This document shows positions 1 to 5,509 of a stretch of DNA of 6,106 nt, one piece after another. The stretch covers positions 1 to 6,106 of the forward strand of contig JAJRVC010000142.1 of the NCBI GenBank assembly GCA_024277475.1. The letters are read 5' to 3'. The notes beneath the pieces were generated by a model that searched no databases, had not been told where the DNA came from, and saw only the letters and a program-made list of their open reading frames with translations. Each line of letters begins with the position of its first letter. Position 1 is the first letter of the stretch. The position numbers and the translations under genes were made by a program. The stretch is from Deltaproteobacteria bacterium (lineage in GTDB: Bacteria > Desulfobacterota > Desulfobacteria > Desulfobacterales > JAFDCJ01).

Positions 1-88
1 CGGCGGCCAATGGTTCAAGCAGAGCTCTGTCTTTCATTAAAAGCCCGATAACCAGCTTTGCGGGCTTCGGCGCCTGGGGTAAGCTCAT
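1..88 (-). CDS. DUF4416 family protein, N-terminal fragment (cut by window edge)
   Basis: Only the first 29 codons are in the window. They read MSLPQAPKPAKLVIGLLMKD and continue with RALLEPLAA. The opening, a Pro/Lys-rich stretch followed by a hydrophobic beta strand of the type KLVIGLLMKD, is what I recognise as the start of DUF4416 proteins (about 180 residues, function unknown). The ATG at 88-86 is the first start after an in-frame stop (TAA, plus-strand bases 104-106), so the start is well constrained. No Shine-Dalgarno sequence is visible before it, because the leader is taken up by a heptanucleotide array (92-126). The gene runs in the same direction as the Trm112-like gene, 222 bp downstream of it. 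The assignment rests on memory of the N-terminal signature; the rest of the protein lies outside the window. Confidence 0.78.
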   Translation of the reverse strand, partial: MSLPQAPKPAKLVIGLLMKDRALLEPLAA

Positions 89-91
89 GCG

Positions 92-126
92 ATTCGTTAC
101 TTGTTATTGGTTAATGGTTATTCGTT
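92..126. repeat. Degenerate heptanucleotide tandem array, five units
   Basis: Five consecutive 7-base units run without gaps from 92 to 126. The first and last are both ATTCGTT, and the three between are ACTTGTT, ATTGGTT and AATGGTT. GTT is constant at the end of each unit. On the minus strand the units begin with AAC and lie directly before the DUF4416 start codon. This resembles the short tandemly repeated repetitive (STRR) class of intergenic repeats described in cyanobacteria and other bacteria. No function can be read from it. Confidence 0.6.
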
Positions 127-193
127 CAGACATTGTAAATGTAAAATGCTACGAAAACAGCTCTTTTGGGGGGCATTATTTATGCCTGTTAAC

Positions 194-298
194 GGAAAAT
201 TGAGGGATTTAGGCATTGAGGGATTAAAGGATAAAATCTATAATTTAAGACAGATAAAATTTATCCAATTCCCAAATTCCTCAATCCCTTAATTCCTG
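194..298. repeat. Inverted pair of degenerate 8-nt repeat arrays (MITE-like or hairpin element)
   Basis: The left arm (194-233) is built of 8-base units ending in ATT: GAGGGATT at 202-209 and again at 218-225, with TAGGCATT between them. The right arm (267-298) has units starting AAT, such as AATTCCCA at 267-274 and AATCCCTT at 283-290. These are the reverse complement of the same pattern, roughly NRGGRATT. The arms also share an exact match, GGATAAA (229-235) with TTTATCC (260-266), around a 24-base AT-rich centre. A transcript would fold into a long imperfect hairpin. A 63-codon open frame (101-292) crosses the element but has low-complexity, repeat-derived content, so it is not called as a gene. 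The element sits between the Trm112 stop and the DUF4416 start. It could be a non-autonomous mobile repeat, a transcript-processing signal or a terminator-like structure. Confidence 0.6.
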
Positions 299-310
299 AC
301 GGAACAGTCA

Positions 311-484
311 CTAATCCTCAAGCGACTTGGCCTCATCGATAAGCATTATCGGGATATCATCCCGGATTTCATACAACAATTTACAATTATCACAAATCAG
401 ACCATCTTTGCTGTCATTTTGATGAATATCGCCCTTGCACTTCGGACAGGCTAAAATATCCAAAAGCTCCTGACTGATTGCCAT
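311..484 (-). CDS. Trm112/UPF0434 (YcaR-like) small zinc-binding protein
   Basis: This is a 57-residue protein beginning MAISQELLDILACPKCKGDI. CPKC (Cys13, Cys16) and CDNC (Cys31, Cys34) form a complete four-cysteine zinc knuckle. The C-terminal YEIRDDIPIMLIDEA matches the conserved RDGIPVML segment of the family. Family knowledge: Trm112 proteins are small zinc-finger partners that activate methyltransferases, and the E. coli homologue YcaR lies in an LPS gene cluster between lpxK and kdsB. E. coli YcaR lacks the second cysteine pair; this copy keeps it, so zinc binding is likely. Length is normal for the family (about 60). The start is secured by a strong AAAAGGAG ribosome binding site ending 6 bases before the ATG. 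It diverges from waaA and precedes the DUF4416 gene on the same strand. Which methyltransferase it serves, if any, is unknown. Confidence 0.92.
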   Translation of the reverse strand: MAISQELLDILACPKCKGDIHQNDSKDGLICDNCKLLYEIRDDIPIMLIDEAKSLED

Positions 485-688
485 AACGATCTCCTTTTGC
501 GGATTCTCTGAAAAAACCGTGAAAAAATGAATTTGGGGGGATCATGCGCTGATAAGATGCTTCTCATCAAAGAATAACTCTACTTATTGCAGGAATCAGA
601 GGATATCAAGCAAAAAATACGATAAAGCCATTTGAATCCGGCTTCATCCGGTTGAAAAATATTACGGTTCATGAGATAACAAATTCGT
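485..688. promoter_or_regulatory. Divergent intergenic region between the Trm112-like gene and waaA
   Basis: These 204 bases must hold the promoters for both divergent genes unless those are read from further away. The Trm112 ribosome binding site lies at 491-498. An imperfect inverted repeat, GATAAGA (551-557) with TCTCATC (562-568), has one mismatch and a 4-base loop and could be a hairpin or operator. A TTGAAT at 632-637 could be a -35 box for waaA, but no convincing -10 hexamer stands at the right distance, so no promoter is placed. Only a weak GAG (673-675) precedes the waaA start. I see no open frame worth calling here. Confidence 0.35.
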
Positions 689-1969
689 ATGTCTTTTAAT
701 TTGACACAAAAATTCGCACTCCGGCTTTATAATCTGAGTTGGAGTTGTGCCCTGCCCTGGCTTCGACGGAATCATCGTCTGGCCGAAGGATTTATGCAGC
801 GCACACTTAAAACCGGCTTGTCGGCGGCAGACCTCTGGATCCAGGCTGCCTCTGTGGGAGAAGCCTATCTGGCGCTGGAATTAATCAGAAACCTTAGAAC
901 CGCCAAACCGCTAAAAATCCTGGTAACATCCAACACCAGTCAGGGAATGGGAATTCTTACGCAAAATTTGCCGGTCCAACAATCAAATAACGAGCAAATT
1001 CAGCCGCAATTGAGTTATTTTCCCTTTGACAAACCTGCCATCATGCAAAAGGCCGTCGTCAATGTCCACCCGAAAGTCATGGTGCTTTTGGAAACGGAAA
1101 TCTGGCCCGGTCTTTTACGATCCCTTAAAAAATACCGCTGCAAGATCCTCATTGTCAACGGCAGGATAACCGAAAAGAGCCTGAAGAGGTATCTTTTATG
1201 GCCTTCCCTCTGGCAAAAACTCAGACCGCATGAAGTTTTAGCGATTTCCCAAGCTGATGCCCATCGCTTCAGCCGGCTGTTTGGCAAAGCCGGAGTTGAG
1301 GTCATGTCCAATATAAAATTTGACCGCATTGCTGCTAAAACATCACGGGGCAGTGATAAAAACAAGCTCAAAGCCATTCTACCGGTCGACAATCCATTTA
1401 TCGTGCTGGCTTCTGTCAGGCGTGAGGAAGAGATCCTGGTAAAAAATATTATTCAAAATGTCCTTCGCATCCGTCCACAGACTATCATCGGTTTATTCCC
1501 AAGGCATATGCATCGCATACCATACTGGCAGAAACTGCTGCGTCAAACGGGAAATGGATACACCTTGCGGTCCAAAACAGAAGGTCGGGTATCCGCCGGC
1601 GATGTTATACTCTGGGACACTTTTGGGGAATTGCTGCCGGCCTATCAGCTCGCCGAATCCGCATTTGTCGGCGGCAGCCTGGCGCCTCTGGGCGGCCAAA
1701 ATTTTCTGGAAGCGCTCGTCAGTGGGGTTATTCCCATTATCGGACCCTGGTGGGATAACTTTGCCTGGGTGGGTCAAGAGATCGTTGAGTCCGGCCTGCT
1801 CAGGGTGGCGGGGAATTGGAAACAAGTTGCGGATTTGCTGTTAAAAGATCTGGCCGGCCGACCCTCCCGCAAAGAGGTGATCAATGCGGCCCTTCAATTT
1901 ATCGAAGTACGCCGTGGAGGCACCGAAAAGGCATGCCGCCGGATCATCACCTGTTTAGGAAGTAACTAG
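689..1969 (+). CDS. waaA: 3-deoxy-D-manno-octulosonic acid (Kdo) transferase
   Basis: WaaA/KdtA transfers Kdo from CMP-Kdo onto the lipid A precursor at the cytoplasmic face of the inner membrane, the first step of LPS core assembly. It is a GT-B fold enzyme of family GT30. The 426 residues match the usual length (E. coli 425). Family marks in order: a hydrophobic N-terminal anchor (about 10-25), AASVGE (53-58) whose Glu58 matches the proposed catalytic base, ETEIWPG (135-141), NGR (157-159), NIKFD (208-212), ASVRREEE (241-248), PRHMHR (271-276), WDTFGEL (309-315), FVGGSLAPLGGQNFLEAL (326-343) and GPWWDNF (352-358). Two positions look variant: GGQN where many homologues have GGHN, and ASVRR where ASTHxGEE is common. 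The ATG at 689 is the first start after an in-frame stop (677-679), though only a weak GAG precedes it. It is first in a plus-strand run of glycosyltransferase genes. Whether it adds one, two or more Kdo residues cannot be told. Confidence 0.95.
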   Translation: MSFNLTQKFALRLYNLSWSCALPWLRRNHRLAEGFMQRTLKTGLSAADLWIQAASVGEAYLALELIRNLRTAKPLKILVTSNTSQGMGILTQNLPVQQSNNEQIQPQLSYFPFDKPAIMQKAVVNVHPKVMVLLETEIWPGLLRSLKKYRCKILIVNGRITEKSLKRYLLWPSLWQKLRPHEVLAISQADAHRFSRLFGKAGVEVMSNIKFDRIAAKTSRGSDKNKLKAILPVDNPFIVLASVRREEEILVKNIIQNVLRIRPQTIIGLFPRHMHRIPYWQKLLRQTGNGYTLRSKTEGRVSAGDVILWDTFGELLPAYQLAESAFVGGSLAPLGGQNFLEALVSGVIPIIGPWWDNFAWVGQEIVESGLLRVAGNWKQVADLLLKDLAGRPSRKEVINAALQFIEVRRGGTEKACRRIITCLGSN

Positions 1970-2086
1970 ATGTCTCGGGATTTCTATAATCTACTGAGAA
2001 TATAGGGGGTTTTGGGAGGTTTCCGAATTTGCCCCGAAAATGGAATAACGGAATTGTGAGCGAAGCGAACTAACTTGTTAAATAAG
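1970..2086. other. Intergenic gap between waaA and the GT4 gene
   Basis: This 117-bp spacer contains no open frame of note. CTATA (1984-1988) and TATAG (2001-2005) could pair weakly, and a G/T-rich run follows (2005-2022). I find no clear terminator with a T-tract and no strong ribosome binding site near the GT4 start. The same-strand arrangement allows read-through from waaA, but a separate promoter cannot be excluded. Confidence 0.4.
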
Positions 2087-3208
2087 ATGACCGTAAAAAA
2101 AATTTTACATCTTTACAGTAATCACAAATGGACCGGACCAGCGGACCATGCCCTGAATCTGGTATCCTGGTTGAAGGCCCGTGCCGGGGTCAACGTCCTT
2201 TTTGCGTGCGGTGGCCGCCGGGCTTTGCAAAACCACCTGTTAAACAAGGCTTGTGAACGGAACATTGCGTGTTTGGATGGGATTTTCCTCAACAAACACC
2301 TTAACTGGAGAATGATTCCCGACATTTATTCATTGAGAAAACTTGCTGCCCGCAAGGGTATCAGCTTGATTCACAGTCATCAGGACAACGATGCCCTGAC
2401 AGCTGTTCTGGCAGGTTTCGGGGAACGCCTGATTAGAACCTGTTATGAGGGTGAACCGGTTCTGCTGAACTATCGACAGCGGTTTGTTTTTTCCAGGACG
2501 GCAAGAATTATGACGGCCTCCGTGGGGGTCAAAAAAAAACTTTCTGAAATCTATCCTGATAAGATTATTGAACAGGTTGACATTCCCGTTGATCTGGGTC
2601 GCTTTCGCCCGCTTGCCAAAAGCGAGAAACTACTGAAGGAGTTTGGACTTAAAACTGATGATCCGGTGAGCGGTATTGTGGCCCGGGTCCAAAAACATAG
2701 AAAATTTGACTTGCTGTTGAACGCCATTGAAGAGGTCGTCAGAAAAATACCCCACTTCAAGTTTTTGATTGTGGGACGTGGCACCCATATTGATACCCTC
2801 GCCCGCCGGCCGGTGAAACAGCGGGGGCTGGAAAAAAATGTGATTTTTACCGGATATCGCAAAGATGACTACGGGGACGTATTAAACCTTTTTGACTTTA
2901 AGGTCTTTTTGACCCCCGGCAGTGACGGCTCCTGCCGGGCGGTCAGAGAGGCGCTGGCCTGCGGTAAACCGGTAATTGCATCCAGGAAAGGAATTTTACC
3001 CGAGCTCATCGAAGATGGAAAAACCGGAATCCTCGTTGAAGACCGGACGGCTGATCTTGTCGGCGGCATACTCACCATGGCAAGGGAGCAGGACTTTAGA
3101 CAACAGTGTTCCCATGCTGCCCGGCAATATGCGGAAAATATTCTCAACCCCGACCGTTATGTCAAAAGAGTGCTCAGTTGTTATGAAGCACTATGGACCG
3201 AAAACTAA
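2087..3208 (+). CDS. Family 4 (GT-B) glycosyltransferase, probable LPS core
   Basis: This is a 373-residue GT-B enzyme of the GT4 / group 1 type, the usual length for single-domain members. The N-terminal acceptor-side domain opens with KKILHLYSNHKWTGPADHAL (4-23), resembling the glycine-containing first loop of the fold, and carries LIHSHQD (94-100). The linker IPVDLGRFRP (166-175) is the common 'V/D...F.P' element. The C-terminal Rossmann domain has ARVQKHRKF (199-207), with Arg200 and Lys206 in the donor-phosphate positions, then FLIVGRG and the nucleotide-sugar motif DGSCRAVREALACGKPVIAS (280-299). The classical EX7E pair is Asp280/Glu288 here, a conservative change at the first acid. It is probably cytosolic or peripheral on the inner membrane and adds a core sugar; donor and acceptor are unknown. 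Start choice: ATG 2087 is preferred, but an in-frame TTG at 2075 would add four residues, and neither has a good ribosome binding site. Confidence 0.9.
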   Translation: MTVKKILHLYSNHKWTGPADHALNLVSWLKARAGVNVLFACGGRRALQNHLLNKACERNIACLDGIFLNKHLNWRMIPDIYSLRKLAARKGISLIHSHQDNDALTAVLAGFGERLIRTCYEGEPVLLNYRQRFVFSRTARIMTASVGVKKKLSEIYPDKIIEQVDIPVDLGRFRPLAKSEKLLKEFGLKTDDPVSGIVARVQKHRKFDLLLNAIEEVVRKIPHFKFLIVGRGTHIDTLARRPVKQRGLEKNVIFTGYRKDDYGDVLNLFDFKVFLTPGSDGSCRAVREALACGKPVIASRKGILPELIEDGKTGILVEDRTADLVGGILTMAREQDFRQQCSHAARQYAENILNPDRYVKRVLSCYEALWTEN

Positions 3209-3374
3209 ACGATAATTCCTGCTGCAGCTGATTGATAGATACTTTCTTCACCGGGTTAAACCGACATGGCTGGAACGATGTACCTTCAAATACGGTTTGC
3301 TCGGATTTCACCCTGGCGCCCGCCGGCGGCGAATGAAATAAACAATTTAAAAACCAATATTTGATTTGGCCGCC

Positions 3375-3401
3375 AAAAGGCACAAAAAACACAAAAATAA
3401 A
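3375..3401. repeat. A-rich 9-nt periodic repeat, three degenerate units
   Basis: Three adjoining 9-base units can be read: AAAAGGCAC (3375-3383), AAAAAACAC (3384-3392) and AAAAATAAA (3393-3401). The third matches only loosely, and the run is adenine-rich, so chance periodicity is possible. Confidence 0.35.
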
Positions 3402-3417
3402 ATTTTACACTTCATAA

Positions 3418-3455
3418 TTTCGATCAGTTATGAGATCGAAAATCGAGAATTTCGA
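3418..3455 (+). promoter_or_regulatory. Overlapping, mutually exclusive hairpins upstream of the GT2 gene
   Basis: Hairpin A pairs TTTCGATC (3418-3425) with GATCGAAA (3434-3441), a perfect 8-bp stem with an 8-base loop. Hairpin B pairs TCGAAA (3436-3441) with TTTCGA (3450-3455), a 6-bp stem with an 8-base loop. Both use the same middle arm, so only one can form at a time. The structure ends 50 bases before the GT2 start codon. It could be a DNA operator with repeated half-sites, an RNA element in the leader, or part of a dispersed repeat. No T-tract follows at once, so an ordinary terminator is unlikely. Confidence 0.4.
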
Positions 3456-3505
3456 CCTTTTACGAGATTGTCAATATTTAAGAAAGGCAATGGAGCCGTA
3501 TTTCA

Positions 3506-4294
3506 ATGAGCGACGAAACCGAAAGCCGCCAAAAACTCACGGTAATTATACCGAGTTATAATGAAGAGAAAAATATTGAAAGATGCCTAAAAAGCGTGGC
3601 CTGGGCGGATGAAATCTTGTTGGTGGACTCATTCAGCACCGACCGTACCCTTGAAATTGCCAAAAAATACACCCATCGCATACTTCAGCACGAATACATT
3701 AACTCCGCGGCCCAGAAAAACTGGGTAATCCCCCAGGCCGGCCATGAATGGGTCTTGCTGGTGGATTGTGATGAAAAAGTTTCAAAAAGACTTTGCGATG
3801 AAATTCGCACGTTATTACATCAAGACCCGCCCAGGGACGGCTACTGGATCTTTCGCAACAATTACCTGCTGGGCAAACGTGTTAAATACTCAGGTTGGGG
3901 CCATGACAGCGTGCTTCGGCTCTTTCGTAAAGATCTTGGCTGCTATGACAAAAAGCGCGTTCACGCCGAGATTAAGATGGAAAATACGGGTGTGCTCAAG
4001 GGGCGTCTCGAACATGACAGCGTTTCCAGTATAACAATCTGGGTAGATAAAATTAACCGCTATTCGTCCTGGAAGGCCGAAGATAAATACGATAAACAGG
4101 TGCGCGCGCCGGTTTTTCATTTGTTGCTTCGCCCGCCCGTTCGATTTACTAAGGATTTCATTTTTCGTTTGGGCTTCCTCGATGGATGGCGCGGATTTCT
4201 AATTGCTTTCATGTCCTCCTTTGCGGAGCTGACAATGGCAGCAAAATTAACCTGGAAAACGCACCAAAACGACGGGGTGAATCATCAGCTTTGA
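3506..4294 (+). CDS. Family 2 glycosyltransferase, WaaE/LgtF-like (LPS core)
   Basis: This 262-residue GT-A enzyme matches the compact WaaE/LgtF/KdtX-like group of family GT2, which adds a hexose to the LPS inner core (often beta-1,4-glucose on heptose). The N-terminal strand and loop LTVIIPSYNEEKNIERCLKS (11-30) bind the nucleotide sugar. ADEILLVDSFSTDRTLEIA (34-52) and AAQKNW (68-73) are typical of the group. VDCDE (86-90) is the metal-binding DXD region, with Cys where most members have Ala (LDADE). GWGHDSVLRLFRK (130-142) and VHAEI (152-156) follow, and the C-terminal GFLDGWRGFLIAFMSS region, part of the group signature, is amphipathic or membrane-associated. GGAG at 3492-3495 lies 10 bases before the ATG, slightly far but supportive. 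It is last of the plus-strand run, 297 bp after the GT4 gene, and converges with the CgeB-like gene. Exact sugar specificity is not deducible. Confidence 0.93.
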   Translation: MSDETESRQKLTVIIPSYNEEKNIERCLKSVAWADEILLVDSFSTDRTLEIAKKYTHRILQHEYINSAAQKNWVIPQAGHEWVLLVDCDEKVSKRLCDEIRTLLHQDPPRDGYWIFRNNYLLGKRVKYSGWGHDSVLRLFRKDLGCYDKKRVHAEIKMENTGVLKGRLEHDSVSSITIWVDKINRYSSWKAEDKYDKQVRAPVFHLLLRPPVRFTKDFIFRLGFLDGWRGFLIAFMSSFAELTMAAKLTWKTHQNDGVNHQL

Positions 4295-4381
4295 GATAGG
4301 CCTTGGGAAAGAGAATCTCGACGTGAGTTGGCATTGAGGCCAGGCATAAAAACATTTAAAATCCGAATTTTGTATTTCCCA
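4295..4381. other. Convergent gap between the GT2 and CgeB-like genes
   Basis: The two genes end 87 bp apart, facing each other. I looked for a bidirectional terminator and found no GC-rich stem followed by a T-run; GAGAATCTC (4311-4319) is only a short near-palindrome. Confidence 0.35.
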
Positions 4382-5347
4382 TCACTTCCCCGTTTTCGAC
4401 TTGAGATCTTCCCGGGTACACAGAGAAATTGCCCGCTGAACAAAATGATGAAATGTATGACGTTCATGGACCCTGAGATAACCCTGTCGAGCGATCTTGC
4501 GCCTTATATCCGGCTTGGACAGATATTCCTCTGCCAGACTCAGACATTCGGCCTCGCTGTGATACCATACCAGGTGCTGCTTGTTTTCAAAATATTTTTC
4601 GATTCCGCGAACATAAGCGGTCAGGAAAAATCCGCCGCAGCCCAGGGTCAACCAGAGACGGTTGGACCAATAGCCTTCCACCTCATCAGTGATATCGGCA
4701 CCAAGCATGATTTTCGCCCCCCGACAAATCAGCGCATAACTTCGAGGCGTCACGGTTTTCAATGTCGGTTTAATCCCGAAGGTTTGCCAGTTTTTTCCGT
4801 ATACCTTAACATTGAATCTTTCAGCAAGTTTGCGGGTAAGCTCAACCCTGGATTCATTCGCCCTGGCCTGACCGATAAAGGCAATATCTGATTTCCAGAC
4901 TGGCAATAGGGCACGTCGCATACGGTGATCATGGCGGTCGCAGGCACCGATAAAATAGATAGGATGGGCAATACCCGCTTCTTTATAATCCTCCAGCATG
5001 CCCTTGTTGGTCACCAGGAAAAAATCTACCAGCATTCCCATTTGAACCAGGGAAGTCGAGACTTCCCGTGACATATCTTCATAATACAGCATGGTTTTTA
5101 TAGGGCCGCCGGCTATTTTTTGTAATACACCAATGGGTATGTCCTTAGAATATACAAAAATGATGTCCGGATCAAAGGCTTTTATCTTATTGAGAATCCA
5201 TCGATCGCTCTCATTCTTTCGGCGGCGGTGAATTTTGGCGGGATTCAACCAGAGGACCGTGTTCCCGCATTCTTTAAAAGCCCTTGCCAAATGAAAGGTT
5301 GTGCGGGTACGCCGCTTTGATTTCCCGAAAAGGATAATTCTGTGCAT
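4382..5347 (-). CDS. CgeB-type glycosyltransferase (group 1, Glyco_trans_1_2 domain)
   Basis: This 321-residue protein looks like a CgeB/DUF3880-type GT-B glycosyltransferase. The N-terminal half (1-150) begins MHRIILFGKSKRRTRTTFHL, contains FDPDIIFVYSKDI (58-70) and MLYYEDM, where such proteins have a 'DxxxxY..D' type surface, and keeps the DFFLVTNKGMLEDYKEAG step. The C-terminal half carries DIAFIGQAR, then the segment recognised as Glyco_trans_1_2: SNRLWLTLGCGGFFLTAYVR (228-247), followed by GIEKYFENKQHLVWY, a helix of EEYLSKPDIRRKIARQGY and the HERHTFHHFVQRA ending. These members typically act on polysaccharide or spore and cell-surface glycans; here the neighbours suggest LPS core or O-chain. 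No signal peptide or membrane segment is seen. The ATG at 5347 is the only start between the in-frame stop at 5387-5389 and the conserved N-terminus, although no good ribosome binding site precedes it. It lies 162 bp downstream of the kinase gene on the same strand. Confidence 0.88.
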   Translation of the reverse strand: MHRIILFGKSKRRTRTTFHLARAFKECGNTVLWLNPAKIHRRRKNESDRWILNKIKAFDPDIIFVYSKDIPIGVLQKIAGGPIKTMLYYEDMSREVSTSLVQMGMLVDFFLVTNKGMLEDYKEAGIAHPIYFIGACDRHDHRMRRALLPVWKSDIAFIGQARANESRVELTRKLAERFNVKVYGKNWQTFGIKPTLKTVTPRSYALICRGAKIMLGADITDEVEGYWSNRLWLTLGCGGFFLTAYVRGIEKYFENKQHLVWYHSEAECLSLAEEYLSKPDIRRKIARQGYLRVHERHTFHHFVQRAISLCTREDLKSKTGK

Positions 5348-5509
5348 GAAATCGTTCGGTAGTTTAAAACTGATTAAAAACTGATCTTACATTGGGGCCA
5401 CGTGGTTTCCCCCCAGGCCCCCTTCCGCATGCTTGCCCCACCGCGAGCGGATGGAGTACTAAAAAGATCACAATAAACCTTTGTATATCCAAAAATTATT
5501 GAGACGGTT
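5348..5509. other. Gap between the kinase and CgeB-like genes, with a GC-rich inverted repeat
   Basis: GGGGCC (5394-5399) pairs exactly with GGCCCC (5416-5421). The 16-base interval can add an inner TGG/CCA pairing, with an asymmetric bulge of three bases. On the minus strand this hairpin would lie in the transcript between the kinase stop and the CgeB-like start. No T-tract follows, so it is not a classical terminator; it might be an mRNA-stabilising or attenuating structure. The rest of the gap is AT-rich near the kinase stop and shows no gene. Confidence 0.35.

Larger units (their letters stand above)
3209..3505. other. 297-bp intergenic region between the GT4 and GT2 genes, no confident gene
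   Basis: The first part (3216-3341) is open for 41 codons on the plus strand without an ATG near its beginning and ends in an Arg-rich tail and a TAA. It could be a decayed gene end, but the length is within chance. The second part is AT-rich and repeat-like: a 9-base periodic stretch (3375-3401), then overlapping inverted repeats (3418-3455) leading into the GT2 leader. A minus-strand open frame (3174-3392) overlaps the GT4 3' end and has no family features, so it is not called. The promoter for the GT2 gene may lie here, but I cannot place clear -35 and -10 boxes. Confidence 0.4.

Noticed and set aside
41..67. Perfect inverted repeat AAGCCCG / CGGGCTT
   Set aside because: It lies inside the DUF4416 coding start, is only 7 bp per arm and is not followed by a T-run; likely coincidence.
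101..292. 63-codon plus-strand open frame across the repeat region
   Set aside because: It spans the heptamer and octamer arrays, has no ribosome binding site and no family-like content; the sequence is explained as repeats.
194..298. CRISPR array
   Set aside because: Units are 8 bases, degenerate and contiguous, without unique spacers, and no cas genes are present.
632..663. Sigma-70 promoter for waaA from TTGAAT
   Set aside because: The nearest AT-rich hexamer sits at poor spacing (20 bases) or matches weakly, so no specific promoter is claimed.
1015..1392. 125-codon minus-strand open frame inside waaA
   Set aside because: It is antisense to conserved WaaA motifs and shows no domain features.
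3318..3332. GC-rich palindromic stretch around CGCCGGCG as a terminator after GT4
   Set aside because: It is short and has no T-tract; a terminator cannot be supported.
3174..3392. 72-codon minus-strand open frame in the GT4-GT2 gap
   Set aside because: It overlaps the end of the GT4 gene, starts within an A-rich repeat stretch and has no recognisable content.
4328..4891. 187-codon plus-strand open frame
   Set aside because: It lies antisense to the CgeB-like gene, whose frame has clear family motifs.
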